Shown here piece by piece: positions 26,816 to 34,377 of a DNA stretch of 34,377 bases. Under the pieces are notes generated by a model. That model was not told the origin of the DNA. It was given only the letters and a program-made list of their open reading frames with translations, and did not search any database. The translations under genes and the position numbers were made by a program. The stretch lies in the NCBI RefSeq assembly GCF_001180325.1, contig NZ_CVSZ01000042.1:1-34377 (forward strand), read 5' to 3'. This DNA is from Prochlorococcus marinus (GTDB lineage: Bacteria; Cyanobacteriota; Cyanobacteriia; PCC-6307; Cyanobiaceae). Position 1 is the first letter of the stretch. Each line of letters starts with the position of its first letter.

Positions 26816-27970
26816 ATGTTAAAGACACAAAAGGATAAAAAATTAGAGAACTTTTTTTCTTCTAATAATAAAACTAAAAAGAAGAAAAATATTATTGTAG
26901 GTCTTTCTGGTGGCGTAGATAGTTCCCTTTCAGCTGCTCTTCTTGTAGAAAGAGGATGGAATGTTGAGGGACTAACTCTTTGGCTTATGAAAGGACAAGG
27001 CTCCTGTTGTTCTGAAGGATTAGTAGATGCTGCTGGCCTTTGTGAAGATTTGGGAATTAATCATAAAATAATAGACTCAAGAGAAATTTTTGAAAGAGAG
27101 GTAATTAAAAAAACTACTGAAAGCTATGAGAAAGGATTCACTCCGCTCCCATGTTCGATGTGCAACAAGAATGTGAAGTTTGAAGAGATGCTCAATTATG
27201 CAATAAACAAAAAAGACTTTACTCATATTGCGACTGGACATTACGCAAGGATAAAAAAATCATCTTATGCTGAAACACTTGATTGCAAGAGCTTTGTATT
27301 TAAAGACTTCCTTCTTCTCAGAGGTGCTGACGAAAACAAAGACCAAAGTTATTTTCTTTATTCTCTTTCTCAAGAAGTACTAAGCAGATTAGAATTTCCT
27401 CTTGGTGAAATGAAAAAAGAAGAGACAAGAAAGGAAGCCCTGAGATTAGGCCTTAGAACTGCTCAAAAACCAGAAAGTCAAGATTTATGTTTAGTTGAGC
27501 ATTATGGATCAATGCAGAGATTTATCGACAAACATATTGAACCCAAAGAAGGAGAAATTGTTCATGTAAATGGGAAAGTCCTAGGAACGCACAATGGAAT
27601 TCAGCACTTTACAGTAGGTCAAAGAAAAGGTTTGGGTATTGCTTGGCCTGAACCATTATATGTAAAAAGTTTAGACAGGGTAAAAAACATAGTGTATGTA
27701 GCAGATAAAAATGATCTATTTAATAGAGAAGCAATAATTAGTAAGGTTAACTGGGTTTCAATCGAAGAACCTAAGCAAGAAATTGAAGTAGAAGCACAAA
27801 TCCGATATAGAAGTCATCCAGTAAAAGGAACTTTAATACCTTTGAAAAATAAAGATCATACTAAAACATTTAAATTAATTTTTGAAGATAGTCAAAGTTC
27901 GGTAACGCCCGGACAAGCTGCAGTTTTTTATAAAGGAGAAATTTTATTAGGTGGAGGGTTAATTAATTAA
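26816..27970 (+). CDS. mnmA: tRNA-specific 2-thiouridylase MnmA
   Basis: Thiolates U34 of Lys, Glu and Gln tRNAs. PP-loop motif [10 protein letters not shown] at about residues 28-37; catalytic cysteines in P-C-S-M-C-N (near 110) and D-L-C-L-V (near 222); a C-terminal beta-barrel with [10 protein letters not shown]. The 384-residue length includes a lysine-rich ~25-residue N-terminal leader. Its stop overlaps the convergent lnt gene by eight bases. Confidence 0.95.
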   Translation: MLKTQKDKKLENFFSSNNKTKKKKNIIVGLSGGVDSSLSAALLVERGWNVEGLTLWLMKGQGSCCSEGLVDAAGLCEDLGINHKIIDSREIFEREVIKKTTESYEKGFTPLPCSMCNKNVKFEEMLNYAINKKDFTHIATGHYARIKKSSYAETLDCKSFVFKDFLLLRGADENKDQSYFLYSLSQEVLSRLEFPLGEMKKEETRKEALRLGLRTAQKPESQDLCLVEHYGSMQRFIDKHIEPKEGEIVHVNGKVLGTHNGIQHFTVGQRKGLGIAWPEPLYVKSLDRVKNIVYVADKNDLFNREAIISKVNWVSIEEPKQEIEVEAQIRYRSHPVKGTLIPLKNKDHTKTFKLIFEDSQSSVTPGQAAVFYKGEILLGGGLIN

Positions 27971-29450
27971 TTTTCCAAAAGATATTTAATCCCATAAAAA
28001 ATATAAATAAAAACAAAATAGGTTTATCGCCAAATTTTGTATAGAAAGTCTTTTCGGATGAAAAATTAGGGAACACTATTTCATTTCGCTCAACATCATA
28101 ATCTAAAAGTTTAATTATTTTTCCATCATCTTGAACTAAGCCCGAAGGGCCTGTATTTGATACTAGTAAATTATTTTTCTTATTTTCAATACTTCTTAAT
28201 CTAGCCAAAGATAGAAATTGATTATAAAGCTTAGCTGGATATGGATCTAAATTTGCTGCAGTTATTATTAGTTTTGCACCGCTATTAATAGCCTTTCTTA
28301 TTTCTAGTCCATCACTAATTTCGTAACATATAGCTACTGCTAGTGGGGGTGTGATTTTAGTATCAAAAAATCTTGAATCAGAGCCTGGTTGAATTCCTCC
28401 TACTGCAGATAATCCTCTTGAAAAAATATCTAGAAATCTAGGTATTTTTTCACCTAGTGGAACAAGTCTATTTTTATCAATAAATGAGGTAAAAGATTTA
28501 TCTCCAATTTGAAATCCGAGTAAAGAACTTCTTAACTCATTATTTGAATTTCTGAAACCTCCTGACAAGGTATTAACCTTAATGCCTTTAGAAAAATAAA
28601 AATTACTAGATAGAGTTCCTTCAGGAGCAACAAGAAGTTTCGCTTTGTTTGATAAAGCATATTTTTGAGCGATGGATAACTTTTCTTCGATAAATTCATC
28701 ATTTATTTTTAATTTTTCTCTTGTTGGTATATTAGTTTGCCAAATAGCTACTGGATATTCATAATTTCTTTTTAATGGACTTGTTAAACCTCCAAATAAA
28801 TGTAAGAAAATAAAAACCAATAGTCCTAAAAGAAATATTTTTTTAAAGTGAAGTTTTCTTTCCCATCTACCTTGAATATAAAAAATCCAAAATCCAATCA
28901 ATATTTGTAATACGCATAAACCACTTGCACCAATCCATCTTGCTAAACCAGCAAGATAAATATCACCTGGGATAAGACTCTCTCCTAAACCTATCCAAAA
29001 AAAAGGTGTTTGAGAAAGTATCAGTTCACCAATACCCCAAGTCAAGGATAAAAAAAATACTTTTACTGTTAAAGATAATGTTTTCATTTTGAAAACATCC
29101 CCTTTCCAGAGAATAATTTCAACTAACAATCCCCATAAATAAACTAATATCCCACCCAGAAAAGCGCAAAATAATAATATTAAAATGGTAATTATTAAAC
29201 TTGCAAGCCATGAGAAACCAAGCCATGTCAATGGATGAAGATCATAAATCCAAGAATGACTTATCAAGATAAAGAAAAAACCCCAACAAAAATTTGCTAT
29301 TCTCCTTTCACTTCCCTTCCATAAGATAAATAAAGATATCGGCATAAAAATCAGCCAAAAATGTGTTGAAACTGAAATTCCTCCTAAAATCCCTCCTAAA
29401 CAAGGGTAAAGATATTGTCTTAGACTTTTAATTTGAGTTGGGATTAACAA
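27963..29450 (-). CDS. lnt: Apolipoprotein N-acyltransferase
   Basis: Inner-membrane enzyme that N-acylates lipoproteins. The first ~220 residues hold several membrane segments; the rest is a nitrilase-type domain with the triad in V-A-P-E-G-T-L (Glu), [10 protein letters not shown] (Lys) and A-I-C-Y-E-I-S-D (Cys), then a final hydrophobic segment (I-L-F-L-F-I-F-F). 495 residues is usual. The start must be TTG at 29450, because a TAA follows six codons upstream with no ATG or GTG between and the next internal ATG would cut the first membrane segments. Confidence 0.9.
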   Translation of the reverse strand: MLIPTQIKSLRQYLYPCLGGILGGISVSTHFWLIFMPISLFILWKGSERRIANFCWGFFFILISHSWIYDLHPLTWLGFSWLASLIITILILLFCAFLGGILVYLWGLLVEIILWKGDVFKMKTLSLTVKVFFLSLTWGIGELILSQTPFFWIGLGESLIPGDIYLAGLARWIGASGLCVLQILIGFWIFYIQGRWERKLHFKKIFLLGLLVFIFLHLFGGLTSPLKRNYEYPVAIWQTNIPTREKLKINDEFIEEKLSIAQKYALSNKAKLLVAPEGTLSSNFYFSKGIKVNTLSGGFRNSNNELRSSLLGFQIGDKSFTSFIDKNRLVPLGEKIPRFLDIFSRGLSAVGGIQPGSDSRFFDTKITPPLAVAICYEISDGLEIRKAINSGAKLIITAANLDPYPAKLYNQFLSLARLRSIENKKNNLLVSNTGPSGLVQDDGKIIKLLDYDVERNEIVFPNFSSEKTFYTKFGDKPILFLFIFFMGLNIFWKIN

Positions 29451-29472
29451 TCTAAAATTACGAAATTAAATT

Positions 29473-29478
29473 TATAAT
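29473..29478 (+). promoter_or_regulatory. Candidate -10 element of the FKBP gene
   Basis: TATAAT on the plus strand in the 86-base spacer between divergent lnt and the FKBP gene, about 58 bases before the GTG start. No clear -35 element. Confidence 0.3.
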
Positions 29479-29536
29479 CACCCATTTATTGTACCTTCAT
29501 TCTGTAAACTAAGTTTTAGTAACTTTCAAAATTTAA

Positions 29537-30109
29537 GTGAAAGAAGTCTTTATTAGTTTTGCAGTTTTTGTTTTTTGTGTTTCATTAACTCTTTTCAGTC
29601 AATTTAATTCACCTCAAGTTGTTAATGCTGCTGAAGCAGAAACTCAGTCAGTTCAAAGAACACCTGTTGCAAAATCATCAAATGTCTCAAATAATAATTT
29701 ATTTGAACTAGACCCATCAGATCCAAATCCTATACTTTTCGCTATGGCAGAAGAAACACCATCAGACAACAATTCAAGGACTACAGAAAGTGGTCTAATT
29801 ATTGCAGATATCGTAAACGGGGAAGGAGATGAAGCTAGTGCTGGGCAAACAGTTACTGTAAATTACACAGGAACTCTAGAAGACGGGACACAATTTGATA
29901 CCAGTATCGGCAGAGCTCCATTCAGCTTTCCCTTGGGTGCTGGACGAGTAATAAAAGGTTGGGACGAAGGTGTAGCAGGCATGAAAGTTGGAGGCAAAAG
30001 AAAATTAACAATACCTCCGGAACTTGGATACGGATCAAGAGGAGCTGGAAATGTAATACCTGCTAATGCGACTTTAATATTCGAAGTTGAATTATTAAAA
30101 GTCAATTAA
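29537..30109 (+). CDS. FKBP-type peptidyl-prolyl cis-trans isomerase, exported
   Basis: A 190-residue isomerase with an N-terminal signal (hydrophobic stretch at about 3-22, cleavage-like V-N-A-A near residue 30), a low-complexity linker, and an FKBP domain from about residue 85. That domain has [13 protein letters not shown] and [10 protein letters not shown], which keep the active-site aromatic residues. It should act in the periplasm or thylakoid lumen. The start is GTG at 29537, directly after an in-frame TAA at 29534-29536. sodN follows after 78 bases. Confidence 0.92.
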   Translation: MKEVFISFAVFVFCVSLTLFSQFNSPQVVNAAEAETQSVQRTPVAKSSNVSNNNLFELDPSDPNPILFAMAEETPSDNNSRTTESGLIIADIVNGEGDEASAGQTVTVNYTGTLEDGTQFDTSIGRAPFSFPLGAGRVIKGWDEGVAGMKVGGKRKLTIPPELGYGSRGAGNVIPANATLIFEVELLKVN

Positions 30110-30187
30110 ATTAAGTAAGAAAAATATCTAAGACTTTTCAATTTAGTTAATCTCCAAGTAATATATATACAACACCAAATATTTGAA

Positions 30188-30661
30188 ATGTTAAGTAAAT
30201 TCATCAATTCTTTTCTAGATAAAAAATCCCTAATGACTGTCCATGCTCACTGCGATGGTCCCTGTGGAGTTTACGACCCAGCATCTACGAGAGTTGCAGC
30301 TGAAGCAGTTTTATCAATGACAAAAAAACTTATTGCATTAGAAGCTCCTTCTAGCACTGATTCAGCAGAGTGGGCTGCATACAGCAATACATTTTCTAGA
30401 TACGTTGCAGTTAAAGAAGAGCAAGCAAAAGAAACAAAGAAAGAGATTCTAATTTTGTGGACAGATTACTTTAAACCAGTTCACTTAGAAACTTATCCAG
30501 ACTTACATGAAACTATTTGGAAGGCGGCTAAATTATGCAGTGCATGCAAAGTTAATATTGACTTAGCCCAAGCTGAAGAACTCATGAGTTATGTAGAAAA
30601 AATTCATAATATTTTCTGGGCTTCAAAAGGAAGATCAGACGCTTTTGTAAAAGCTAGTTAA
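30188..30661 (+). CDS. sodN: Nickel superoxide dismutase
   Basis: Converts superoxide to oxygen and peroxide with a nickel centre. The nickel hook H-C-D-G-P-C-G-V-Y starts at His21; the preceding 20-residue leader must be cut exactly before that histidine so that its amino group and side chain can bind nickel. Total length 157, mature 137. An ATG at 30188 opens the gene, with AT-rich sequence containing TATATA-like elements just upstream. The putative protease gene sodX follows on the same strand and a nickel transporter is convergent beyond it. Confidence 0.96.
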   Translation: MLSKFINSFLDKKSLMTVHAHCDGPCGVYDPASTRVAAEAVLSMTKKLIALEAPSSTDSAEWAAYSNTFSRYVAVKEEQAKETKKEILILWTDYFKPVHLETYPDLHETIWKAAKLCSACKVNIDLAQAEELMSYVEKIHNIFWASKGRSDAFVKAS

Positions 30662-30669
30662 TCAGAGTT

Positions 30670-31062
30670 ATTTTCAAAAGTTTTTTTGATTTTATTTTAT
30701 TTTTTTTAGGTTTAAGAAAAACCGCGATTATTAGTGGTGAATCGATGTTTCCTTACCTAAAAGAAGGTGATATTGTATTTTTTAAAAAATATAAAAAGAA
30801 TAAATCAATACTTAAAAATCGACAAGTAGTTATTTTTAATCATCCATTTAAAAATAAAAATCTAATAAAAAGGATAATTTCAGTAAATCAAAATAACGTT
30901 GAGGTTATTGGAGACAATATTGAATTTAGCGAAGATAGTAATAAATTTGGGTTAATCAATAACGAAAAAATAATTGGGATTGTCACCTCTAAATTAATTA
31001 TTCCTAAATTAAAAAATTTTTTAATTCAAAAAAACAGAAGCACTTCTTTGAATCCAAAATAA
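30670..31062 (+). CDS. sodX: SodX, putative Ni-SOD maturation peptidase (S26-like), non-canonical start
   Basis: Small signal-peptidase-like protein expected to remove the SodN leader; the Prochlorococcus MIT9313 cognate peptidase is known to be needed for active Ni-SOD. The catalytic motif I-S-G-E-S-M-F-P-Y-L-K-E-G-D-I-V is present, as is the lysine-bearing L-I-K-R-I-I-S-V. The first ATG (30745) would start one codon after the catalytic serine (TCG, 30742-30744). The frame is open back to a TAG at 30655-30657 but contains no ATG, GTG or TTG. I provisionally start at ATT 30670 (130 residues); ATC 30661 is equally possible. The upstream residues form a hydrophobic segment, as expected for a membrane anchor. 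The 3' end overlaps the convergent transporter by 42 bases. Confidence 0.7.
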   Translation: MFKSFFDFILFFLGLRKTAIISGESMFPYLKEGDIVFFKKYKKNKSILKNRQVVIFNHPFKNKNLIKRIISVNQNNVEVIGDNIEFSEDSNKFGLINNEKIIGIVTSKLIIPKLKNFLIQKNRSTSLNPK

Positions 31063-31692
31063 TCCCAAAGAAAAGGAAAGCCCTCCTGCTGCAGCTATTA
31101 ATCTTTTAATAAATTTTTGACTTGCTTTAAAGGTGGTAAAAGATATTAAACAAGTAAAAAGATTCATACTTATGAGTGAACCAATCAAATATGAAATCAA
31201 ATATAAGCAAGCGCTTGTTAGAGGAAGTGCTAGAGCAGGAAGAACTGCAAGAAAATGTGAACCTCCAGCTATACCGTGTAGCAAGCCTAAACCAGTCAAA
31301 GCATGTGAGTGCTTAATATTATTTTTTTGTTCCTTAACATGAAAGTGAAAGTGACGATGGGCAATTCCATTCTCATGCTTATGGGAATGCGAGTGAATAC
31401 TTAATTGAAAAGAATTTTTAATAGCAAATACTCCAACAATTAGAAGTGAAATTCCAACTAGGAATTCGGCAATACTAGAAAATTTGTTTAATGGCGTAAG
31501 ATCCTTAATAAAAATCGCTAGAAAAGCTAACAAGAGGACTCCTGAAGAATGTCCCAAGCCCCATGAGAAACTATTTTTAAGAGCTTTTTGAGGATTATTA
31601 ATCGCTGCCGGTGCCATTGCAATTAGATGATCAGCGCCACTAACTACATGCACAAATCCTGCAACTATGCCCGTTAAAATTACAGCCTGCAT
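31021..31692 (-). CDS. sodT: Nickel/cobalt transporter, NicO/UreH-like (Ni-SOD-associated, SodT type)
   Basis: A 223-residue membrane protein with about six hydrophobic segments. The first contains H-V-V-S-G-A-D-H, the HxnDH metal-binding signature of nickel transporters, and a second motif H-G-I-A-G-G-S-H lies in the fourth segment. Between them is a histidine-rich cytosolic loop (about residues 98-127) that reads H-S-H-S-H-K-H and later H-R-H-F-H-F-H, suiting metal binding. Location beside sodN and sodX points to nickel for superoxide dismutase; other metals cannot be ruled out. The stop overlaps the convergent sodX end by 42 bases. Confidence 0.82.
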   Translation of the reverse strand: MQAVILTGIVAGFVHVVSGADHLIAMAPAAINNPQKALKNSFSWGLGHSSGVLLLAFLAIFIKDLTPLNKFSSIAEFLVGISLLIVGVFAIKNSFQLSIHSHSHKHENGIAHRHFHFHVKEQKNNIKHSHALTGLGLLHGIAGGSHFLAVLPALALPLTSACLYLISYLIGSLISMNLFTCLISFTTFKASQKFIKRLIAAAGGLSFSLGLFWIQRSASVFLN

Positions 31693-31749
31693 ATATATAT
31701 TCAGTTCAACTCTGTTTATTCAATTTTATAGCACGATTTGAAGTCAATA

Positions 31750-32637
31750 TTAAATTGAGTTAAATAATTTCTTGAACGATTGTTCAATATCAGTTTCTCT
31801 CATAAAAGTTTCACCAATTAATACTCCCATGATTCCAATAGATCTAAGCGATTCTAAATCTTCGGCACAATTAATTCCGGATTCACTTATGGGAATAATA
31901 TTTTGTTTTAAAAATATATCTGCATGTGTATGCATCAATTCTATTGATGTTTTTAAATCCGTTTTAAAAGTCTTTAAGTTCCTGTTATTTATTCCAATCA
32001 AATTAAAAGATTTTAACTTTAGAATCCTTTCTAATTCATTAGAGTTATGGACTTCAACAAGAACACTCATCTTTAAATTATCAGCTATTTTCTTTAAATA
32101 AATTAAATCGTCATCACTTAAAATCGCAGCGATTAATAATATTGCATCAGCACCAGATACCCTAGCTTTATAAATCTGATAAGCAGAAATAATAAAATCT
32201 TTACAGAGTAGAGGGAGATTAGTTGATCTCCTTACAGTTTCGAGTATTTCAAAACCACCTTGAAAAAACCTTTTATCAGTAAGCACTGAGATACATGATG
32301 CACCTAGTCTTTCATAACAAATTGCTATGTTTTCAGGGTTAAAATCTTTTCTAATAACTCCTTTACTCGGACTAGCTTTTTTTATTTCAGCAATAACTCC
32401 TGGTTTTATTTTTGACTCCAAAATATTTTTACAAAAATCTTTGGGAGTAGGAAGTTTTTCAATCTTTTTGATGAGATCTTCTAAAGAGACTGTTTTTTTA
32501 AAATTCTTAATTTCAATATCCTTGTGCCAGACAATTTCTTCCAGAATATTTTTTGCTTGTGCTTCTCTATGAGGTACAGCATATTCTAAATTTTCTACCC
32601 TTACTGTAGGATTTGGTGGCCTGCGTCTTATCTCCAT
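31750..32637 (-). CDS. trpC: Indole-3-glycerol phosphate synthase
   Basis: Closes the indole ring in tryptophan synthesis. TIM-barrel motifs include [13 protein letters not shown] (catalytic Lys), [22 protein letters not shown] and S-E-S-G-I. At 295 residues it has the N-terminal extension (about 35 residues, starting [10 protein letters not shown]) common in cyanobacteria. Its ATG lies 12 bases after the lpd stop, so the two are probably cotranscribed. Confidence 0.95.
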   Translation of the reverse strand: MEIRRRPPNPTVRVENLEYAVPHREAQAKNILEEIVWHKDIEIKNFKKTVSLEDLIKKIEKLPTPKDFCKNILESKIKPGVIAEIKKASPSKGVIRKDFNPENIAICYERLGASCISVLTDKRFFQGGFEILETVRRSTNLPLLCKDFIISAYQIYKARVSGADAILLIAAILSDDDLIYLKKIADNLKMSVLVEVHNSNELERILKLKSFNLIGINNRNLKTFKTDLKTSIELMHTHADIFLKQNIIPISESGINCAEDLESLRSIGIMGVLIGETFMRETDIEQSFKKLFNSI

Positions 32638-32649
32638 TAATCTTAGATA

Positions 32650-34089
32650 TTATTTTATTTGAGAAGCAGCTTGTTTATATGCGACCTCAACTACTTCACT
32701 AAGAGTAGGATGAGTATGAACTTCTTTAGATAATTCAATTACATCTTGGTTCCTTGAAATAGCGTTCGAAATTTCTTGAATTAAATCAGCTGCATGTAAC
32801 CCAAAAATATGAGCACCTAATACTTTCCCATTATCTTTATTGAAAATCAACTTTAGCAATCCATCACTTTCCAATTCAGCCAATGCTTTTGAATTAGCCT
32901 TAAAGAAGCTTTTGACAACTCCCAAAGTAAAATTTTCTTTTGCAGATATCTCTTTAGCTTCAACTTCAGAGAGACCAACTGAACTTATCTCTGGGTGAGT
33001 AAAGGTTGCTGCGGGGATGCTTTTATAATTAATTTCGACATTACCACCGCAAATATTATCAACAGCAATAGTACCCTGCGCTGCAGCTGTATGGGCAAGC
33101 ATTAGTTTGCCCGTTACATCTCCAACAGCCCAAATGTTAGGTATTGTTTCATCACCATTCTTAACTCTCATTTGATCATCTACAGGAATGAAACCTTTTA
33201 CTGTTTCGATACCAACCGACTCAAGATTTAAGTTATTACTATTAGGACTTCTGCCAGTTGCGACTAGTACAGCGTCAACTTCTAAAGTTTCTACAACTTC
33301 CTTAGATTTTGCATGAGTCAGCTCTATTTTTACAGGGCATCCGGGTGTTATTTTTGTCGCAAAGACATTTGATTTTGTGTCTATATCTCTTGCTTGAATA
33401 AGGTTTTTCTTAGCAATTTTAGTGATATCTGGATCAAATGTTGGCATAATATTCTCCAAAGCCTCGATCATGGTAACTTCACAACCAAGCGCGGTATAAA
33501 CATCAGCAAATTCTAGACCTATATATCCGCTTCCAATAATTGCTATCCATCTTGGAAGCCACTCAAGTTTAACCGCATCATCGCTAGTAAATACGGTCCT
33601 ATTATCCAAAGTTATTCCACGGGGCACAAAAGGAGAAGAGCCTGTTGCTATAACAATATTCTTACATGTGAAAATTTTATCAATTCCGTTTTTATCTCTT
33701 ACACCTACTTTTTGATTTCCTTCAATTCTTCCGATGCCCAGAATAATTTCAACTCCACTCCTTTTAAGAGTTTTTGTTAAATTTTCTCTAACATTTAAAA
33801 CTAAATTATTTGCATGATCTGCAATTTTTGATCTCTCGAACCTTACTGGTGAAGCATGTATACCAAATTTAGCTAAATGTTCATAATTAGCTATTTCTCT
33901 AACTTTTCCACTTGCAGCCAAAAGAGCTTTCGATGGAACACAACCCTTGTTAACACAAGTGCCTCCCATATCAGAAGATTCTACTATTGCGACTTTCAGT
34001 CCCTTACCAGCAGCATGTTTTGCGGCATCAAAACCTCCATATCCTGCTCCTATTACGATTAAATCAAAATCAAAACTTGAATCAGTCAC
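32650..34089 (-). CDS. lpd: Dihydrolipoamide dehydrogenase (E3)
   Basis: FAD-dependent flavoenzyme reoxidising lipoamide in 2-oxoacid dehydrogenase (and possibly glycine cleavage) complexes; it partners pdhA. An N-terminal G-A-G-Y-G-G FAD-binding motif is followed by the redox-active disulfide G-G-T-C-V-N-K-G-C-V-P-S-K, an NAD-binding G-S-G-Y-I-G-L-E and the C-terminal active-site H-T-H-P-T-L-S-E. 479 residues. The start is GTG at 34089: an in-frame TAA lies two codons upstream, so no ATG is possible. The end of the SpoU-type gene is 11 bases before it. Confidence 0.95.
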   Translation of the reverse strand: MTDSSFDFDLIVIGAGYGGFDAAKHAAGKGLKVAIVESSDMGGTCVNKGCVPSKALLAASGKVREIANYEHLAKFGIHASPVRFERSKIADHANNLVLNVRENLTKTLKRSGVEIILGIGRIEGNQKVGVRDKNGIDKIFTCKNIVIATGSSPFVPRGITLDNRTVFTSDDAVKLEWLPRWIAIIGSGYIGLEFADVYTALGCEVTMIEALENIMPTFDPDITKIAKKNLIQARDIDTKSNVFATKITPGCPVKIELTHAKSKEVVETLEVDAVLVATGRSPNSNNLNLESVGIETVKGFIPVDDQMRVKNGDETIPNIWAVGDVTGKLMLAHTAAAQGTIAVDNICGGNVEINYKSIPAATFTHPEISSVGLSEVEAKEISAKENFTLGVVKSFFKANSKALAELESDGLLKLIFNKDNGKVLGAHIFGLHAADLIQEISNAISRNQDVIELSKEVHTHPTLSEVVEVAYKQAASQIK

Positions 34090-34100
34090 TTTTTATTTAT

Positions 34101-34377
34101 TTATTTAGAGGTGTATGCGACTCTTTTTCGTTCTAGTAATAACGGAACTGCAACACAAGCCACATTCAATGATTCTACAATCTCACTATGCGGAATTGTA
34201 ATTGTTTCATTAAAAGCTTCTTGAATTTTTTTATGAATACCTTGACCTTCATTACCCAAAATTAATGCTGTACGTCTAGACCAATCAACTTCCCAGTATG
34301 GTTTTGAAGGTTTTCTTGAACTCTCATTATGGCTACTAGTAGAGAAAATCTTAAATCCTACATTTGATAATTCGGAC
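34101..34377 (-). CDS. SpoU/TrmH family RNA 2'-O-methyltransferase (C-terminal part)
   Basis: The window edge cuts this gene; 91 C-terminal residues are visible, ending at a TAA at 34101-34103. They contain SpoU motif 2 (A-L-I-L-G-N-E-G-Q-G-I) and motif 3 (I-T-I-P-H-S-E-I-V-E-S-L-N-V-A-C-V-A-V-P-L-L-L-E), which form the knot that binds S-adenosylmethionine. The target (23S rRNA or tRNA) cannot be told from this part. It is the upstream member of a likely SpoU-lpd-trpC run. Confidence 0.88.
   Translation of the reverse strand, partial: SELSNVGFKIFSTSSHNESSRKPSKPYWEVDWSRRTALILGNEGQGIHKKIQEAFNETITIPHSEIVESLNVACVAVPLLLERKRVAYTSK

Overview
The window reads as a piece of a streamlined, AT-rich marine picocyanobacterial chromosome, most likely Prochlorococcus of the low-GC (high-light) type. 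Supporting signs are the base composition (about one third G+C by eye), very short spacers, many overlapping genes, a nickel superoxide dismutase cassette (sodN, sodX, Ni transporter), a cyanobacterial division gene (ftn2/zipN), the cyanobacterial CpmA/LarB protein and several small families largely confined to cyanobacteria (DUF3122, TIGR03792, DUF3611). The strain cannot be settled from the sequence alone. I see no rRNA, tRNA, insertion sequence, prophage, CRISPR array or integron, and no gene-free stretch longer than 300 bases.

Layout. 1-315: 3' end of a glycosyltransferase-like gene. 318-5791, nearly all on the minus strand: lexA with a LexA box in front of it, argF, ftsH, ribD, a DUF3122 lipid/lumen-side protein candidate and a small unknown protein. 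5845-9997: cobL (+), nadK (-), pheS (-), surE (+). 9977-13243: a DUF3611 membrane protein (-), ribF (+), then thiE and thiS overlapping (+), followed by two very small ORFs (+). 13248-16478 is a compact minus-strand operon read era > trmD-ispF (one fused frame) > TIGR03792 protein > larB/cpmA. 16517-17044 is an unknown cyanobacterial protein (+). 17097-22934 is a second long minus-strand run read ftn2 > ffh > rpsP > phoH > Bax-inhibitor-1 family protein, closed by the only convincing intrinsic terminator (17046-17071). 23048-29450: pdhA (+), a group 2 sigma factor (-), nnr (-), mnmA (+), lnt (-). 29537-31692: a secreted FKBP isomerase (+), sodN (+), sodX (+) and a convergent Ni/Co transporter (-). 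31750-34377, minus strand: SpoU-type methyltransferase (partial) > lpd > trpC.

How the genes fit together. Most of the content is housekeeping: cofactor synthesis (riboflavin/FAD by ribD and ribF, thiamin by thiE and thiS, cobalamin by cobL, NADP by nadK, repair of hydrated NAD(P)H by nnr), the pyruvate dehydrogenase E1 alpha and E3 subunits, protein export and membrane quality control (ffh, ftsH, lnt), and translation (pheS, rpsP, trmD, era, mnmA). The accessory interest lies in nickel: sodN, its putative maturation protease and a nickel transporter sit together, and a LarB homologue, whose relatives make a nickel-pincer cofactor precursor, is also present.

The most notable observations are: (i) sodX has no ATG, GTG or TTG start that would keep its catalytic serine; (ii) trmD and ispF form one uninterrupted frame; (iii) eight genes are forced to use TTG or GTG starts by upstream in-frame stops; (iv) lexA keeps its full self-cleavage machinery and has a near-consensus cyanobacterial LexA box downstream of a -10 element. 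I did not find a clearly new defence or mobile system.
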